Positions 26,325-33,039 of a DNA stretch of 33,039 bases are shown in pieces. The notes under the pieces are model-generated. The model saw nothing but the letters and a program-made list of their open reading frames with translations. It did no database searches and was not told the DNA's origin. Positions within the stretch are counted from its first letter, which is position 1; every line of letters starts with the position of its first letter. The stretch is from an uncultured Clostridia bacterium. Lineage in GTDB: Bacteria > Bacillota > Clostridia > UBA1381. Where the stretch lies: NCBI GenBank assembly GCA_934463455.1, contig CAKSJU010000010.1, positions 1-33,039 on the forward strand, given 5' to 3'. The translations under genes and the position numbers were made by a program.

Positions 26325-27599
26325 ATGCGTACTCCGCTTGCGGACAGAATAAGACCCGAAACAATAGACGAAGTTGTCGGACAAAAACACCTTTTGGGCG
26401 AGGGGAAAATTCTGCGCAATATTATTATGGGTGATGAAATTCCGAATATGATTTTTTACGGTCCGAGCGGAACCGGCAAAACCACCGTTGCGAATATTCT
26501 GTCCAAAAAAACAGGAAAAAGGCTTTACAGACTTAATGCAACCACTGCTTCTGTTTCCGACATTAAGGATATTATCAATTCATTGGACGGTTTTATGAAT
26601 ATGAACGGTGTCCTTTTATATTTGGATGAAATTCAGCATTTTAATAAAAAGCAGCAGCAATCGCTTTTGGAATTTATTGAAAACGGGCGGATAACGCTTA
26701 TCGCCAGCACAACTGAAAACCCGTACTTCTATATATATAACGCTGTTCTTTCCCGCTCTGTTGTCTTTGAATTTAAGCCGATTGAGCCTCGGGAAATTGA
26801 AAAAGCCCTGCTTCGCGCGGCAAATATTTTAAAAGCCGAAGACTACAGCGCATACACCGTTAATATTGAAGATGATGCACTGCGTCATATTGCCGATACG
26901 GCGGGAGGAGATGTTCGAAAAGCAGTAAATGCACTGGAACTTTGTTTTCTTTCCGCTGCCGTGAAAAAGGACGGCAGTATCGGCATAACACTTGATACCG
27001 CTGCAGAAGCGACTCAAAAAAAAGCAATGCGATATGACCGTGACGGAGATTCTCATTATGACCTGCTAAGCGCATTTCAAAAATCAATCCGCGGCAGCGA
27101 CCCGGACGCGGCAATATATTATCTTGCACGTCTTATAAGTGCCGGCGACCTGCCAAGCATTTGCCGACGGCTTTTGGTTATATCCGCGGAGGACATCGGA
27201 CTTGCTTATCCGCAGGCAATAGTATCGGTAAAAGCATGTGTAGACTCTGCATTGCAGCTCGGTTTTCCCGAAGCTCGCATTCCTTTGGCAGAAGCTGTTC
27301 TGCTTTTGGCAACCGCCCCGAAATCAAATTCGGCGATTTGTGCAATCGATGCGGCAATGTCGGATATTGAAAACGGTGATACCGGAGAAATCCCGTCTCA
27401 CCTCAAGGATTCGCATTACAGCGGCGCAGCAAAGCTCGGACACGGCATCGACTATAAATATCCGCACAGCTTTCCGAATCATTATACTGCTCAGCAATAT
27501 CTTCCGGACAAAATAAAAAACAGAATTTACTACGAATACGGAGATAATAAAGCGGAGCGTGCCGCAAAGGAATACTGGAATAAGATAAAAAACAACTGA
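26325..27599 (+). CDS. rarA: Replication-associated recombination protein RarA (MgsA)
   Basis: The 424-residue AAA+ ATPase acts at stalled replication forks. It opens MRTPLADRIRPETIDEVVGQ and has Walker A GPSGTGKTT (about 46-54), Walker B LYLDEIQHF with FNKKQQ, sensor 1 STTENP and sensor 2 GGDVRKA. The C-terminal tetramerisation part includes KSIRGSDPDAAIYYLARL and KYPHSFPNHY. AGGAAG precedes the ATG. It lies 24 bases after yitT and 17 bases before the TM2 gene. Confidence 0.96.
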   Translation: MRTPLADRIRPETIDEVVGQKHLLGEGKILRNIIMGDEIPNMIFYGPSGTGKTTVANILSKKTGKRLYRLNATTASVSDIKDIINSLDGFMNMNGVLLYLDEIQHFNKKQQQSLLEFIENGRITLIASTTENPYFYIYNAVLSRSVVFEFKPIEPREIEKALLRAANILKAEDYSAYTVNIEDDALRHIADTAGGDVRKAVNALELCFLSAAVKKDGSIGITLDTAAEATQKKAMRYDRDGDSHYDLLSAFQKSIRGSDPDAAIYYLARLISAGDLPSICRRLLVISAEDIGLAYPQAIVSVKACVDSALQLGFPEARIPLAEAVLLLATAPKSNSAICAIDAAMSDIENGDTGEIPSHLKDSHYSGAAKLGHGIDYKYPHSFPNHYTAQQYLPDKIKNRIYYEYGDNKAERAAKEYWNKIKNN

Positions 27600-27616
27600 C
27601 AGGAAGAAGGCTTTAT

Positions 27617-27961
27617 ATGTTTTGCAAGGAATGTGGAAGAAATATAAGCAATCACCGTATATGTCCGTATTGCCACACTCTCCAGGGAAGTGCGGTGTCG
27701 CAGGACTTTATTGATTTTGATACGATAAATATCGGAGCAAAAAGTAAACGTTCAAAGCTCATTGCCGGCTTTTTACAGATTTTTCTGGGAAGCTTCGGAA
27801 TAGGCCGCTTTTATCTCGGCTATAAAAAAATTGCATTTCTGCAAATTGCGGCAAGTATTTTTACTTTCGGAATTGCAGGTTTTGTATGGGGATTTGTTGA
27901 CGGTCTCATGATAATAAACGGCAGAGAAAAATATGACGGCAGCGGTAAAATTCTTGCTTAA
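27617..27961 (+). CDS. TM2-domain protein with N-terminal zinc ribbon
   Basis: The 114-residue protein has a zinc ribbon with Cys3, Cys6, Cys16 and Cys19, then a linker. The two-helix TM2 domain follows from about residue 50: IAGFLQIFLGSFGIGRFYLGYKKIAF ... GFVWGFVDGLMIINGREKYDG. The FGIGRFYLGY turn between helices is the family signature. Function is unknown; TM2 proteins are small envelope proteins in many bacteria. It is the last gene of the yitT operon. No clear terminator hairpin follows, only T-rich DNA. Confidence 0.88.
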   Translation: MFCKECGRNISNHRICPYCHTLQGSAVSQDFIDFDTINIGAKSKRSKLIAGFLQIFLGSFGIGRFYLGYKKIAFLQIAASIFTFGIAGFVWGFVDGLMIINGREKYDGSGKILA

Positions 27962-27993
27962 AATAATTTTTTTCGTTTTTTTGTATTTTTTGT

Positions 27994-28022
27994 TTGCTGT
28001 TTACGGAAAAATGTGTTATAAT
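27994..28022 (+). promoter_or_regulatory. Promoter of the murA operon
   Basis: TTGCTG (27994-27999), 17 bases, TATAAT (28017-28022), with TGT before the -10 (extended). It would give a leader of about 115 bases before murA. Confidence 0.7.
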
Positions 28023-28065
28023 AAAATATGTATATAAATTTTGAATTTTAATATTTAACTTAGAT

Positions 28066-28126
28066 AATTTAACTTCTTAGTTAATCGTAAAATCTTAGTT
28101 TTACAATCAGCTAAATTTAACTTCTT
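28066..28126 (+). repeat. Leader hairpin and 13-bp direct repeat before murA
   Basis: AATTTAACTTCTT occurs at 28066-28078 and 28114-28126. Between the copies lies a long imperfect hairpin (28079-28112): GTAAAA/TTTTAC around TCTTAG, extended to 14 pairs with two mismatches. The second repeat copy lies just before the ribosome site. No known riboswitch is recognised. Confidence 0.6.
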
Positions 28127-28143
28127 TAAAGGAGAGAAATATT

Positions 28144-29415
28144 TTGGAAAAATTAGTCATACAAGGCAATACCCGCCTTTCGGGCGAAGTTACGGTCAGC
28201 GGAGCAAAAAATGCCGCTGTTGCGATTATTCCTGCCTGTCTTTTGATTGACGGCATTTGCCGCTTGGAAAATCTCCCCGAGATAAAGGATGTAAAGCTTT
28301 ATCTCGATATACTTTCGGCACTCGGTGCAACAGTCACCTACATAGACCGAAATACGGTGGATATAGATTGTTCCCGCGTCACTTCATACGAGCCGGACGA
28401 AAATATGGCACGCAAAATGCGCGGCTCATCATATTTACTCGGTGCACTGCTCGGTCGTGCAAAGCACTGCATTATGCCTCCCCCCGGAGGATGCGATTTC
28501 GGCACGCGGCCTATAGACCAGCATATCAAATGCTTTGAAGCTCTCGGCGCGTCGGTTAAAATCTCTTACGGAAAAATTCATGCAGAAGCAGCCGAGCTTA
28601 CCGGAGCGCATATATATTTTGACATTATAACCGTAGGCGGCACAATAAACGCCATTTTAGGCTCTGTAAAAGCAGAGGGCATGACAATAATCGAAAATGC
28701 CGCAAAGGAGCCGCATATTGTTGATTTGGCAAACTTTTTAAATGCAATGGGCGCAAATATCCGCGGTGCCGGTACCGACACAATAAAGGTCCGCGGCGTA
28801 TCCGAGCTTCACGGCGGAGCTTATTCTATTATCCCCGACCAGATAGAAGCGGGTACTTTTATGATTGCCGCAGCTGCAACCCACGGTGATGTTACAATTT
28901 GTAATGTTATCCCCAAACATTTGGAGCCGATATCCGCAAAATTAAGCGAAGCAGGTGCTAAAATAGAAGAATTTGACGATAAAATCAGAGTTTATGTACC
29001 GGAGGAAACAGCTTTCAAAAAAATCAGCTTTATGGCTCTTCCCTATCCCGGTTACCCTACCGATATGCAGCCGCAGATGGTTGCTTTCCTATCAACGGTA
29101 AACGGAGTAAGCTCCGCACGTGACGGAGTATGGGACAATCGTTTCCGATATGTGGATGAACTCAAGCTTATGGGAGCAAACATCCGTGTTGAGGGCAATC
29201 TTGCAATAATCGAAGGCGTACCTCATCTTATGGGTGCTTCGGTACATGCTACCGACCTTCGTGCAGGTGCAGCAATGATAATTGCCGGACTTTGTGCCGA
29301 CGGAACGACCGAAATAAGCGACATTTACCATATAGACAGAGGTTATGATAATTTTGAACAAAAATTTATAAGTATCGGCGCAGACATAAAACGAGTTCAG
29401 GTTGTTGATGAATAA
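28144..29415 (+). CDS. murA: UDP-N-acetylglucosamine 1-carboxyvinyltransferase
   Basis: The 423-residue enzyme does the first committed step of peptidoglycan synthesis, moving enolpyruvate from PEP to UDP-GlcNAc. It starts at TTG 28144 with AAAGGAGAG upstream. Key motifs are VSGAKNAAVAIIPA near the N-terminus, the catalytic Cys117 in PPGGCDFGTRPIDQH (fosfomycin-target cysteine present), YPTDMQPQ, and DLRAGAAMIIAGL near the end. The length is typical. It is first in an operon with a WalJ-type hydrolase and rlmH. A second MurA paralogue is common in Firmicutes and may exist elsewhere. Confidence 0.95.
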   Translation: MEKLVIQGNTRLSGEVTVSGAKNAAVAIIPACLLIDGICRLENLPEIKDVKLYLDILSALGATVTYIDRNTVDIDCSRVTSYEPDENMARKMRGSSYLLGALLGRAKHCIMPPPGGCDFGTRPIDQHIKCFEALGASVKISYGKIHAEAAELTGAHIYFDIITVGGTINAILGSVKAEGMTIIENAAKEPHIVDLANFLNAMGANIRGAGTDTIKVRGVSELHGGAYSIIPDQIEAGTFMIAAAATHGDVTICNVIPKHLEPISAKLSEAGAKIEEFDDKIRVYVPEETAFKKISFMALPYPGYPTDMQPQMVAFLSTVNGVSSARDGVWDNRFRYVDELKLMGANIRVEGNLAIIEGVPHLMGASVHATDLRAGAAMIIAGLCADGTTEISDIYHIDRGYDNFEQKFISIGADIKRVQVVDE

Positions 29416-29431
29416 AAAGGAGCAATACATA

Positions 29432-30202
29432 ATGTTTTTATCACTGATAAGCGGCTCTTCGGGAAACGCATCAATAGTTTCGGACAGTACAACACTTGTT
29501 CTCACCGATTGCGGAATGTCCGGTAAAAAGCTTGAAGAAGCATTTTCTTCGCTCGGACTTTCCTGTGCGGATATTTCCGCAATAATGATTACCCACGAGC
29601 ATATCGACCATACCCGCGGAGCCGGTATTATTTCCCGCAGATATAATATTCCCGTATATGCCACAAAAGGTACATTCGACGGTGCGCAGCTCGGAAATAT
29701 ACCGGATGGAAATATTCATTATATTTCCCCGGGAATTGATTTTGAAATAGGCAATATAGGCATTCGTCCTTTTTCAATTTCGCATGACGCAAACGACCCT
29801 GTGGGATATAACTATTTTTTGAATAATAAAAAATTTACGGTTGCAACCGACATGGGAGAAATAACACAGACTGCCGAAGAGAGTATTATCGGCAGTGATG
29901 AAATATTGCTTGAAGCAAATCATGATGTTGACATGCTTATGTACGGAACGTATCCTTTTGCTCTTAAAAAGCGTATTTTAAGCAATATCGGACATCTTTC
30001 AAACGACAGTGCTGCAGACGCATGTGTGCGCCTTTTAAAAAGCGGCACAAAAAAAATAATGCTCGGACATTTATCAAACGAAAACAATACTCCGCCCATT
30101 GCTTACGAGGCTTGCAAAAGTGCATTGCTGAAATCCGGAGCAAAACTCGGCGATGATATTGAGCTTTCGGTTGCCGACAGATATAAAATTACGAGGTTTT
30201 AA
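29432..30202 (+). CDS. MBL-fold metallohydrolase, WalJ/YycJ type
   Basis: I choose ATG 29432 (256 residues), with AAAAGGAG nine bases upstream and the family start MFLSLISGSSGNASIV. The metal-binding motif THEHIDHTRG is complete; more ligands are likely in FSISHDAND, TDMGEI and GHLSNEN. The family is a Zn or Mn nuclease-like hydrolase. In B. subtilis, WalJ/YycJ is linked to cell-wall/replication coordination and to mismatch repair. The next gene (rlmH) begins inside its stop codon (TAATG). In Bacillus, walJ and rlmH are also near one another, which supports the call. Confidence 0.85.
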   Translation: MFLSLISGSSGNASIVSDSTTLVLTDCGMSGKKLEEAFSSLGLSCADISAIMITHEHIDHTRGAGIISRRYNIPVYATKGTFDGAQLGNIPDGNIHYISPGIDFEIGNIGIRPFSISHDANDPVGYNYFLNNKKFTVATDMGEITQTAEESIIGSDEILLEANHDVDMLMYGTYPFALKKRILSNIGHLSNDSAADACVRLLKSGTKKIMLGHLSNENNTPPIAYEACKSALLKSGAKLGDDIELSVADRYKITRF

Positions 30203-30678
30203 TGAATATTACTGTACTTACCGTGGGTAAACTAAAAGAAAAATATTTTAAAGACGCCGTTTCGGAATATGTCAAAAGACTTTCGCGTTTCGGAAAAACA
30301 GAAATTATCGAGCTGCCCGACGAGAAAATTCCCGATAATGTATCTGAAAAACAGGCGGAACAAATAAAGATAAAAGAGGGAAAAAACATTCTCTCACATT
30401 TAAAAAACAACACGTATTTTATTACATTGTGCGTTGAGGGCAATGAACTTTCAAGCGAAGAAATTGCCGAAAAAATCAATACTCTTTCCATGCGCACCGC
30501 GCATATTACTTTTGCGATAGGCGGCTCTTTAGGCCTTTCCGACGAGGTAAAAAAAGCGTCCCCTCTGCGCTTAAGCTTCGGGAAAATCACACTTCCTCAC
30601 CAGTTAATCCGTGTAGTGCTTCTCGAACAAATATACAGAGCTTTTAAAATTAATGCAAACGAAACATATCATAAATAA
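30202..30678 (+). CDS. rlmH: 23S rRNA (pseudouridine1915-N3)-methyltransferase
   Basis: The 158-residue SPOUT-class methyltransferase acts on the 70S ribosome at helix 69. It begins MNITVLTVGKLKEKYF. It has the knotted SAM-binding segment FAIGGSLGLSDEV and the C-terminal LPHQLIRVVLLEQIYRAFKI...NETYHK typical of the family. The start shares one base with the preceding stop, so translation is coupled. Length and motifs are normal. Confidence 0.97.
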   Translation: MNITVLTVGKLKEKYFKDAVSEYVKRLSRFGKTEIIELPDEKIPDNVSEKQAEQIKIKEGKNILSHLKNNTYFITLCVEGNELSSEEIAEKINTLSMRTAHITFAIGGSLGLSDEVKKASPLRLSFGKITLPHQLIRVVLLEQIYRAFKINANETYHK

Positions 30679-30809
30679 ATTTAAATCGTAGCTCGCTCCT
30701 GCTTTTCCCGCAAGAGGCAAAGTCTCGGACAGATTGCAGTATGTTCGGTGAGCAATTCTGTGATTTTAAAAATTGCCGCATACCGCAGGGCGGCGGAACG
30801 GAGATTATT

Positions 30810-31553
30810 ATGAACATATTTCTTACATTTATTTTTTTATTTTTTATAGGCAGTGTATTCGGCTGGGGATTGGAAACCGTATTCCGGCGTTTCACGCGTT
30901 CCAACAAACTGCGAAAATGGATAAATCCGGGTTTTTTGGTGGGGCCTTACCTTCCGCTTTACGGATTCGGTCTTTGCACCCTCTATCTTCTTGCAAATAC
31001 CGAGCAGCTGCTCCCATATGCAAATACGAGCTATTCGATTGCAGCTAAAATTACCGTTATTCTTTTTATGGGAATAAGCATGACGATACTTGAACTTATT
31101 GCGGGACTTATTTTTGTGAAAAGTATGAAAGTCAAGCTTTGGGATTACAGTGATAAGCCGTTTAATTATCAAGGCATAATTTGTCTTGAATTCAGTATTT
31201 ACTGGATAATTCTCGCTGTAATATATTATATTTTTATACACCCGTACATTTTATCGGCTCTTGAGTGGTTTTCCTCAAACCTTGCATTTTCCTTTGTATT
31301 GGGAATATTCTTCGGAATATTCTTAATAGATGTGACATATTCATTCAAGCTTGCTGCCAAGATACGTACATTTGCCGCCGAGAATGATATTCTCGTACGG
31401 TATGAGGATTTGAAATCCAATATCAGAAAATATGCCGAAGAGCGAAAAGAAAAATACAGATTTATGTTTGCGTTCAAATCAAAAACTCCGCTCAATGAAC
31501 ATCTTGTAAGATACATTGAATTATTGCACACCTTCAGAAAGAAAAAACAGTAG
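30810..31553 (+). CDS. CmpB-like putative ABC transporter permease
   Basis: I choose ATG 30810 (247 residues), with ACGGAG seven bases upstream; the longer open frame starts in a region without ribosome site. It has five to six membrane helices. The family block SVFGWGLETVFRRF...INPGFLVGPYLPLYGFG identifies the CmpB-like family (Pfam ABC_trans_CmpB), and a long basic, coiled C-terminus follows (RTFAAENDILVRYEDLKSNI). Despite the family name, no ATPase partner is adjacent. It is separated from rlmH by 131 bases that fold into weak hairpins; no promoter is clear there, so it may be the last gene of the murA operon. Confidence 0.82.
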   Translation: MNIFLTFIFLFFIGSVFGWGLETVFRRFTRSNKLRKWINPGFLVGPYLPLYGFGLCTLYLLANTEQLLPYANTSYSIAAKITVILFMGISMTILELIAGLIFVKSMKVKLWDYSDKPFNYQGIICLEFSIYWIILAVIYYIFIHPYILSALEWFSSNLAFSFVLGIFFGIFLIDVTYSFKLAAKIRTFAAENDILVRYEDLKSNIRKYAEERKEKYRFMFAFKSKTPLNEHLVRYIELLHTFRKKKQ

Positions 31554-31565
31554 CAAGGCAACGAA

Positions 31566-31629
31566 ATAAAAAAGCTTTTGATAAAAGCTCCGCCTGCGGG
31601 CGTAGGAATAAGGTAGCATTTTTGATTTT
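31566..31629. repeat. Right arm of the 64-bp perfect inverted repeat
   Basis: It is the exact reverse complement of 1-64. It starts 12 bases after the stop of the CmpB-like gene. Immediately to the right lies a small hairpin, ATTGCGT (31635-31641)/ACGCAAT (31645-31651). Whether that also belongs to the repeat unit cannot be seen, because the left copy runs off the window. Confidence 0.9.
31568..31589 (-). terminator. Terminator-like hairpin inside the right repeat arm
   Basis: On the - strand AGCTTTT-ATC-AAAAGCT followed by a T-run. It points against the murA operon and would stop - strand transcripts before they run antisense into it. Confidence 0.5.
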
Positions 31630-31671
31630 CCGTCATTGCGTTTTACGCAATTTCCTACAAATTAAAAAAGG

Positions 31672-31743
31672 CACATAAAACGTAATAAAGTTACCTTTAA
31701 CGGGATGGAAGACATCCCGTTATTTTTATATACGTTTTATGTG
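31672..31743 (+). terminator. Nested double hairpin, likely terminator of the murA operon
   Basis: The inner stem AACGGGATG (31699-31707) pairs with CATCCCGTT (31713-31721) around GAAGA, followed by A and five T (31723-31727). A separate outer 13-bp stem, 31672-31684 with 31731-31743, encloses it. The two stems are each perfect. Confidence 0.7.
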
Positions 31744-31753
31744 TCTGTATTTG

Positions 31754-31790
31754 AAAATTCTCATTTTATAACTGCTTTACAAAATGAGAA
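31754..31790 (-). terminator. Terminator of the 47-codon gene
   Basis: On the - strand TTCTCATTTT (31790-31781) pairs with AAAATGAGAA (31767-31758), followed by four T. It lies about 20 bases past the stop codon of the small gene. Confidence 0.6.
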
Positions 31791-31808
31791 AATTTCTGTG
31801 AGGCACTT

Positions 31809-31952
31809 TTATTTTACAGATTTCCTCATAAGCTTTTCAGCTTCCAGAACTCTTCTTGCAAAATCCATATTGCTCAACCTGCCGGAGGTTTCATACTCTC
31901 TTTCCACAAGTCTGTTTACTTCATTTCTTATTGTTTCCGTCATAGTCATCAT
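31809..31952 (-). CDS. 47-residue helical protein, unknown function
   Basis: The frame runs from ATG 31952 to TAA 31809. AAGGAGG (31969-31963) lies ten bases before the ATG, the best ribosome site in the region; ATG 31949 is a near alternative. The product is all helix-forming and charged (MTETIRNEVNRLVEREYE, then RLSNMDFARRVLEAEK), with no membrane segment and no cysteine. A TTGACA-17-TAAAAT promoter precedes it and a hairpin with T-run follows. Size and charge recall small regulators such as Spo0E-like phosphatases, but the S-Q-x-L-D motif is missing, so I do not assign it. Spo0A-box-like sequences upstream hint at sporulation-linked control. Confidence 0.75.
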   Translation of the reverse strand: MMTMTETIRNEVNRLVEREYETSGRLSNMDFARRVLEAEKLMRKSVK

Positions 31953-32009
31953 TTGCAGTTTTCCTCCTTATTCGACGAATTAATTCTTTTATCTCTGTTG
32001 ATATAAGTT

Positions 32010-32038
32010 ATTTTACAACATTCCCCCTATTTTGTCAA
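32010..32038 (-). promoter_or_regulatory. Promoter of the 47-codon gene
   Basis: On the - strand TTGACA (32038-32033) and TAAAAT (32015-32010) are 17 bases apart. The leader is about 50 bases. Confidence 0.82.
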
Positions 32039-32067
32039 TATTATTTTTCTTTTTTTTACAAAAATCG

Positions 32068-32095
32068 TTCGACGCATTTCGACAGTTCTGTCGAA
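32068..32095. promoter_or_regulatory. Cluster of Spo0A-box-like sites
   Basis: TTCGACAG-TT-CTGTCGAA (32078-32095) is a perfect palindrome containing two inverted copies of the 0A box TGTCGAA. TTCGACG (32068-32074) lies exactly ten bases from the first copy, in the same orientation, with one mismatch. A further TTCGACG is at 31971-31977 in the small gene's leader. The cluster begins 30 bases upstream of the - strand -35 box. Confidence 0.6.
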
Positions 32096-32223
32096 TGATG
32101 ACGTATTATGTATTCGCAGCGTTTACAAACAAAACAATATATAAAACCCACTGTCAAATTATATGAATTTACCGCATTTTCTTTGTGTAAAATAAATGAA
32201 ATATTTTTATTTACGAAATACTA

Positions 32224-32251
32224 TTGACATGTTTGCAAATTCCTATATAAT
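32224..32251 (+). promoter_or_regulatory. Promoter of the second ABC exporter
   Basis: TTGACA (32224-32229), 16 bases, TATAAT (32246-32251), about 34 bases before the start codon. Confidence 0.85.
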
Positions 32252-32284
32252 GTTAATGTACTAAATATTTTGGGGTGATTTCTC

Positions 32285-33039
32285 ATGACAAAAACAACCG
32301 AAAAAAAAGACAAAAACCAGATTCCCGATTATGAAATGCTGTTTCAGGAGGGTGCGGAAAACAGCTCGAATGACAAATCAAGCGGCATTCCCAAAATGCT
32401 GTTTAAACAAAATGCCGGAAAAATGTTTGTTTCCGCTGTTTTGTATGCAATAAAAGCTTCTCCGACATGGGCTATTCCGCTTGTGACTTCCGAAGTGATA
32501 AACATAATTTCTTATCCTTCCGAAAACACCGTGAAAAGGCTTTTTATTTACGGAATAATACTTTTTGTTCTGCTTATACAAAACATTCCGACGCATGTTC
32601 TTCTTTACGAAAAATATGTAAATAAAAGCCTGCGCACTGTAGGTGCCGGTCTCCGCAACACACTTATAAAAAAGCTGCAGCATCTTTCAATTACATATCA
32701 TAAGGAAATAGAATCCGGTAAAATCCAGTCTAAATTTCTGCGTGATATAGAGGCTATTGAATTTTTTAACACATACTTTGTAAAAAGTATTATTCCCTGT
32801 ATTATTAACATACTTATTTCCATTATAATTGTGTTAATGAAAAGCGGTACAGTCACGCTGTTTTTCCTTGTAGTGATACCCATAAATGTAGCGGTTATTC
32901 ATTTTTTCCGTTCCTCGATGAAGGATACTAACAGAAGATTCAGAAAAGAAACGGAGAATATTTCGGCAAAGGTTTCAAATATGCTTGACATGATACCTGT
33001 CACAAAGGCTCACGGTCTTGAAAACGAAGAAATTGCCGC
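32285..33039 (+). CDS. ABC exporter, N-terminal part (cut by window end)
   Basis: ATG 32285 follows GGGGTGA by seven bases. The frame is open to the last base (251 codons plus two bases). A hydrophilic extension of about 40 residues (with KKDKNQIPDYEMLFQEG) precedes the first membrane segment. Membrane segments are near 48-70 (MFVSAVLYAIKASPTWAIPL), 86-103, 165-185 (IIPCIINILISIIIVLM) and 190-210. Typical type-IV exporter cytoplasmic segments are visible: LSITYHKEIESGKIQSKFLRD and KVSNMLDMIPVTKAHGLENE. The ATPase domain should lie beyond the window. The substrate is unknown. It is distinct in sequence from the exporter at 6096-7736. Confidence 0.85.
   Translation, partial: MTKTTEKKDKNQIPDYEMLFQEGAENSSNDKSSGIPKMLFKQNAGKMFVSAVLYAIKASPTWAIPLVTSEVINIISYPSENTVKRLFIYGIILFVLLIQNIPTHVLLYEKYVNKSLRTVGAGLRNTLIKKLQHLSITYHKEIESGKIQSKFLRDIEAIEFFNTYFVKSIIPCIINILISIIIVLMKSGTVTLFFLVVIPINVAVIHFFRSSMKDTNRRFRKETENISAKVSNMLDMIPVTKAHGLENEEIA

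Larger units (their letters stand above)
31953..32284. other. Divergent regulatory region between the 47-codon gene and the second ABC exporter
   Basis: This stretch of 332 bases has no gene. It holds the small gene's ribosome site and promoter, a Spo0A-box-like cluster (32068-32095), about 130 bases of A+T-rich DNA in which I see nothing definite, and the exporter's promoter. Confidence 0.6.

Noticed and set aside
29092..29664. Open frame of 190 codons on the - strand
   Set aside because: Antisense to the end of murA and the start of the WalJ-type gene, both with intact family motifs.
30679..30809. Possible structured leader or riboswitch before the CmpB-like gene
   Set aside because: Only weak G+C-rich hairpins are seen, with no recognised riboswitch core and no promoter.
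31226..31636. Open frame of 136 codons on the - strand
   Set aside because: It runs antisense through the CmpB-like gene and begins within the 64-bp repeat; no ribosome site or family match.
31809..31952. Spo0E-like phosphatase call for the 47-residue protein
   Set aside because: Size and charge fit, and Spo0A-like sites are near, but the defining S-Q-x-L-D motif is absent (the region reads RRVLEAEKLM).
31705..31983. Open frame of 92 codons on the + strand
   Set aside because: It is antisense to the 47-codon gene, has no ribosome site, overlaps terminators and looks like random hydrophobic sequence.

Overview
The window reads as chromosomal DNA from an A+T-rich, Gram-positive, anaerobe-type Firmicute, most likely class Clostridia. 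The support is the CIRCE operator in front of groESL, the gene order PDZ/radical-SAM (DUF512)-der-plsY-gpsA, a YitT protein, a CmpB-like membrane protein, an S-layer-homology protein, a BofC-like protein and Spo0A-box-like sites. A GH2 beta-mannosidase-type enzyme and a compact GH78-type alpha-L-rhamnosidase suggest a user of plant or host glycans. I cannot name the genus. I see no rRNA, tRNA, CRISPR array, intact transposase or phage gene.

Layout. Positions 1-490 are gene-poor. They hold one arm of a 64-bp perfect inverted repeat whose partner lies at 31566-31629, and the 3' end (domains V and VI) of a decayed group II intron. Then come rmuC (-), a secreted YcdB/SLH protein (+), an orphan membrane protein (+), a DUF3343/cysteine desulfurase pair (-) and an ABC exporter (-). 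At 7943-13289 a tightly packed + operon encodes the DUF512 radical-SAM protein, Der, PlsY, GpsA and a HAD phosphatase-GtrA fusion, joining ribosome assembly to glycerophospholipid synthesis. Facing it is a - strand pair (GH2 beta-mannosidase and hypoxanthine-DNA glycosylase, stop and start sharing one base) whose terminator lies inside the end of the HAD-GtrA gene. Next are a BofC-like protein, CIRCE-groES-groEL and a GH78 enzyme behind a full-consensus promoter. On the - strand follow an EpsC/PglF-type nucleotide-sugar dehydratase and a holB-citrate synthase pair (ATGA overlap). On the + strand follow yitT-rarA-TM2 and then murA-walJ-rlmH-cmpB-like.

The last 1.5 kb is the least ordinary part. 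Beyond the second arm of the 64-bp repeat lie nested hairpins, then an easily missed 47-codon gene on the - strand with a consensus promoter, a strong Shine-Dalgarno sequence and its own terminator. It is preceded by a cluster of Spo0A-box-like sequences. Last comes the start of a second ABC exporter, cut off by the window end.

Many transcription units can be read directly: TTGACA-17/18-TATAAT or TAAAAT promoters (several with an extended -10 TGn) are visible before most units, and paired hairpin/T-tract terminators separate convergent genes.
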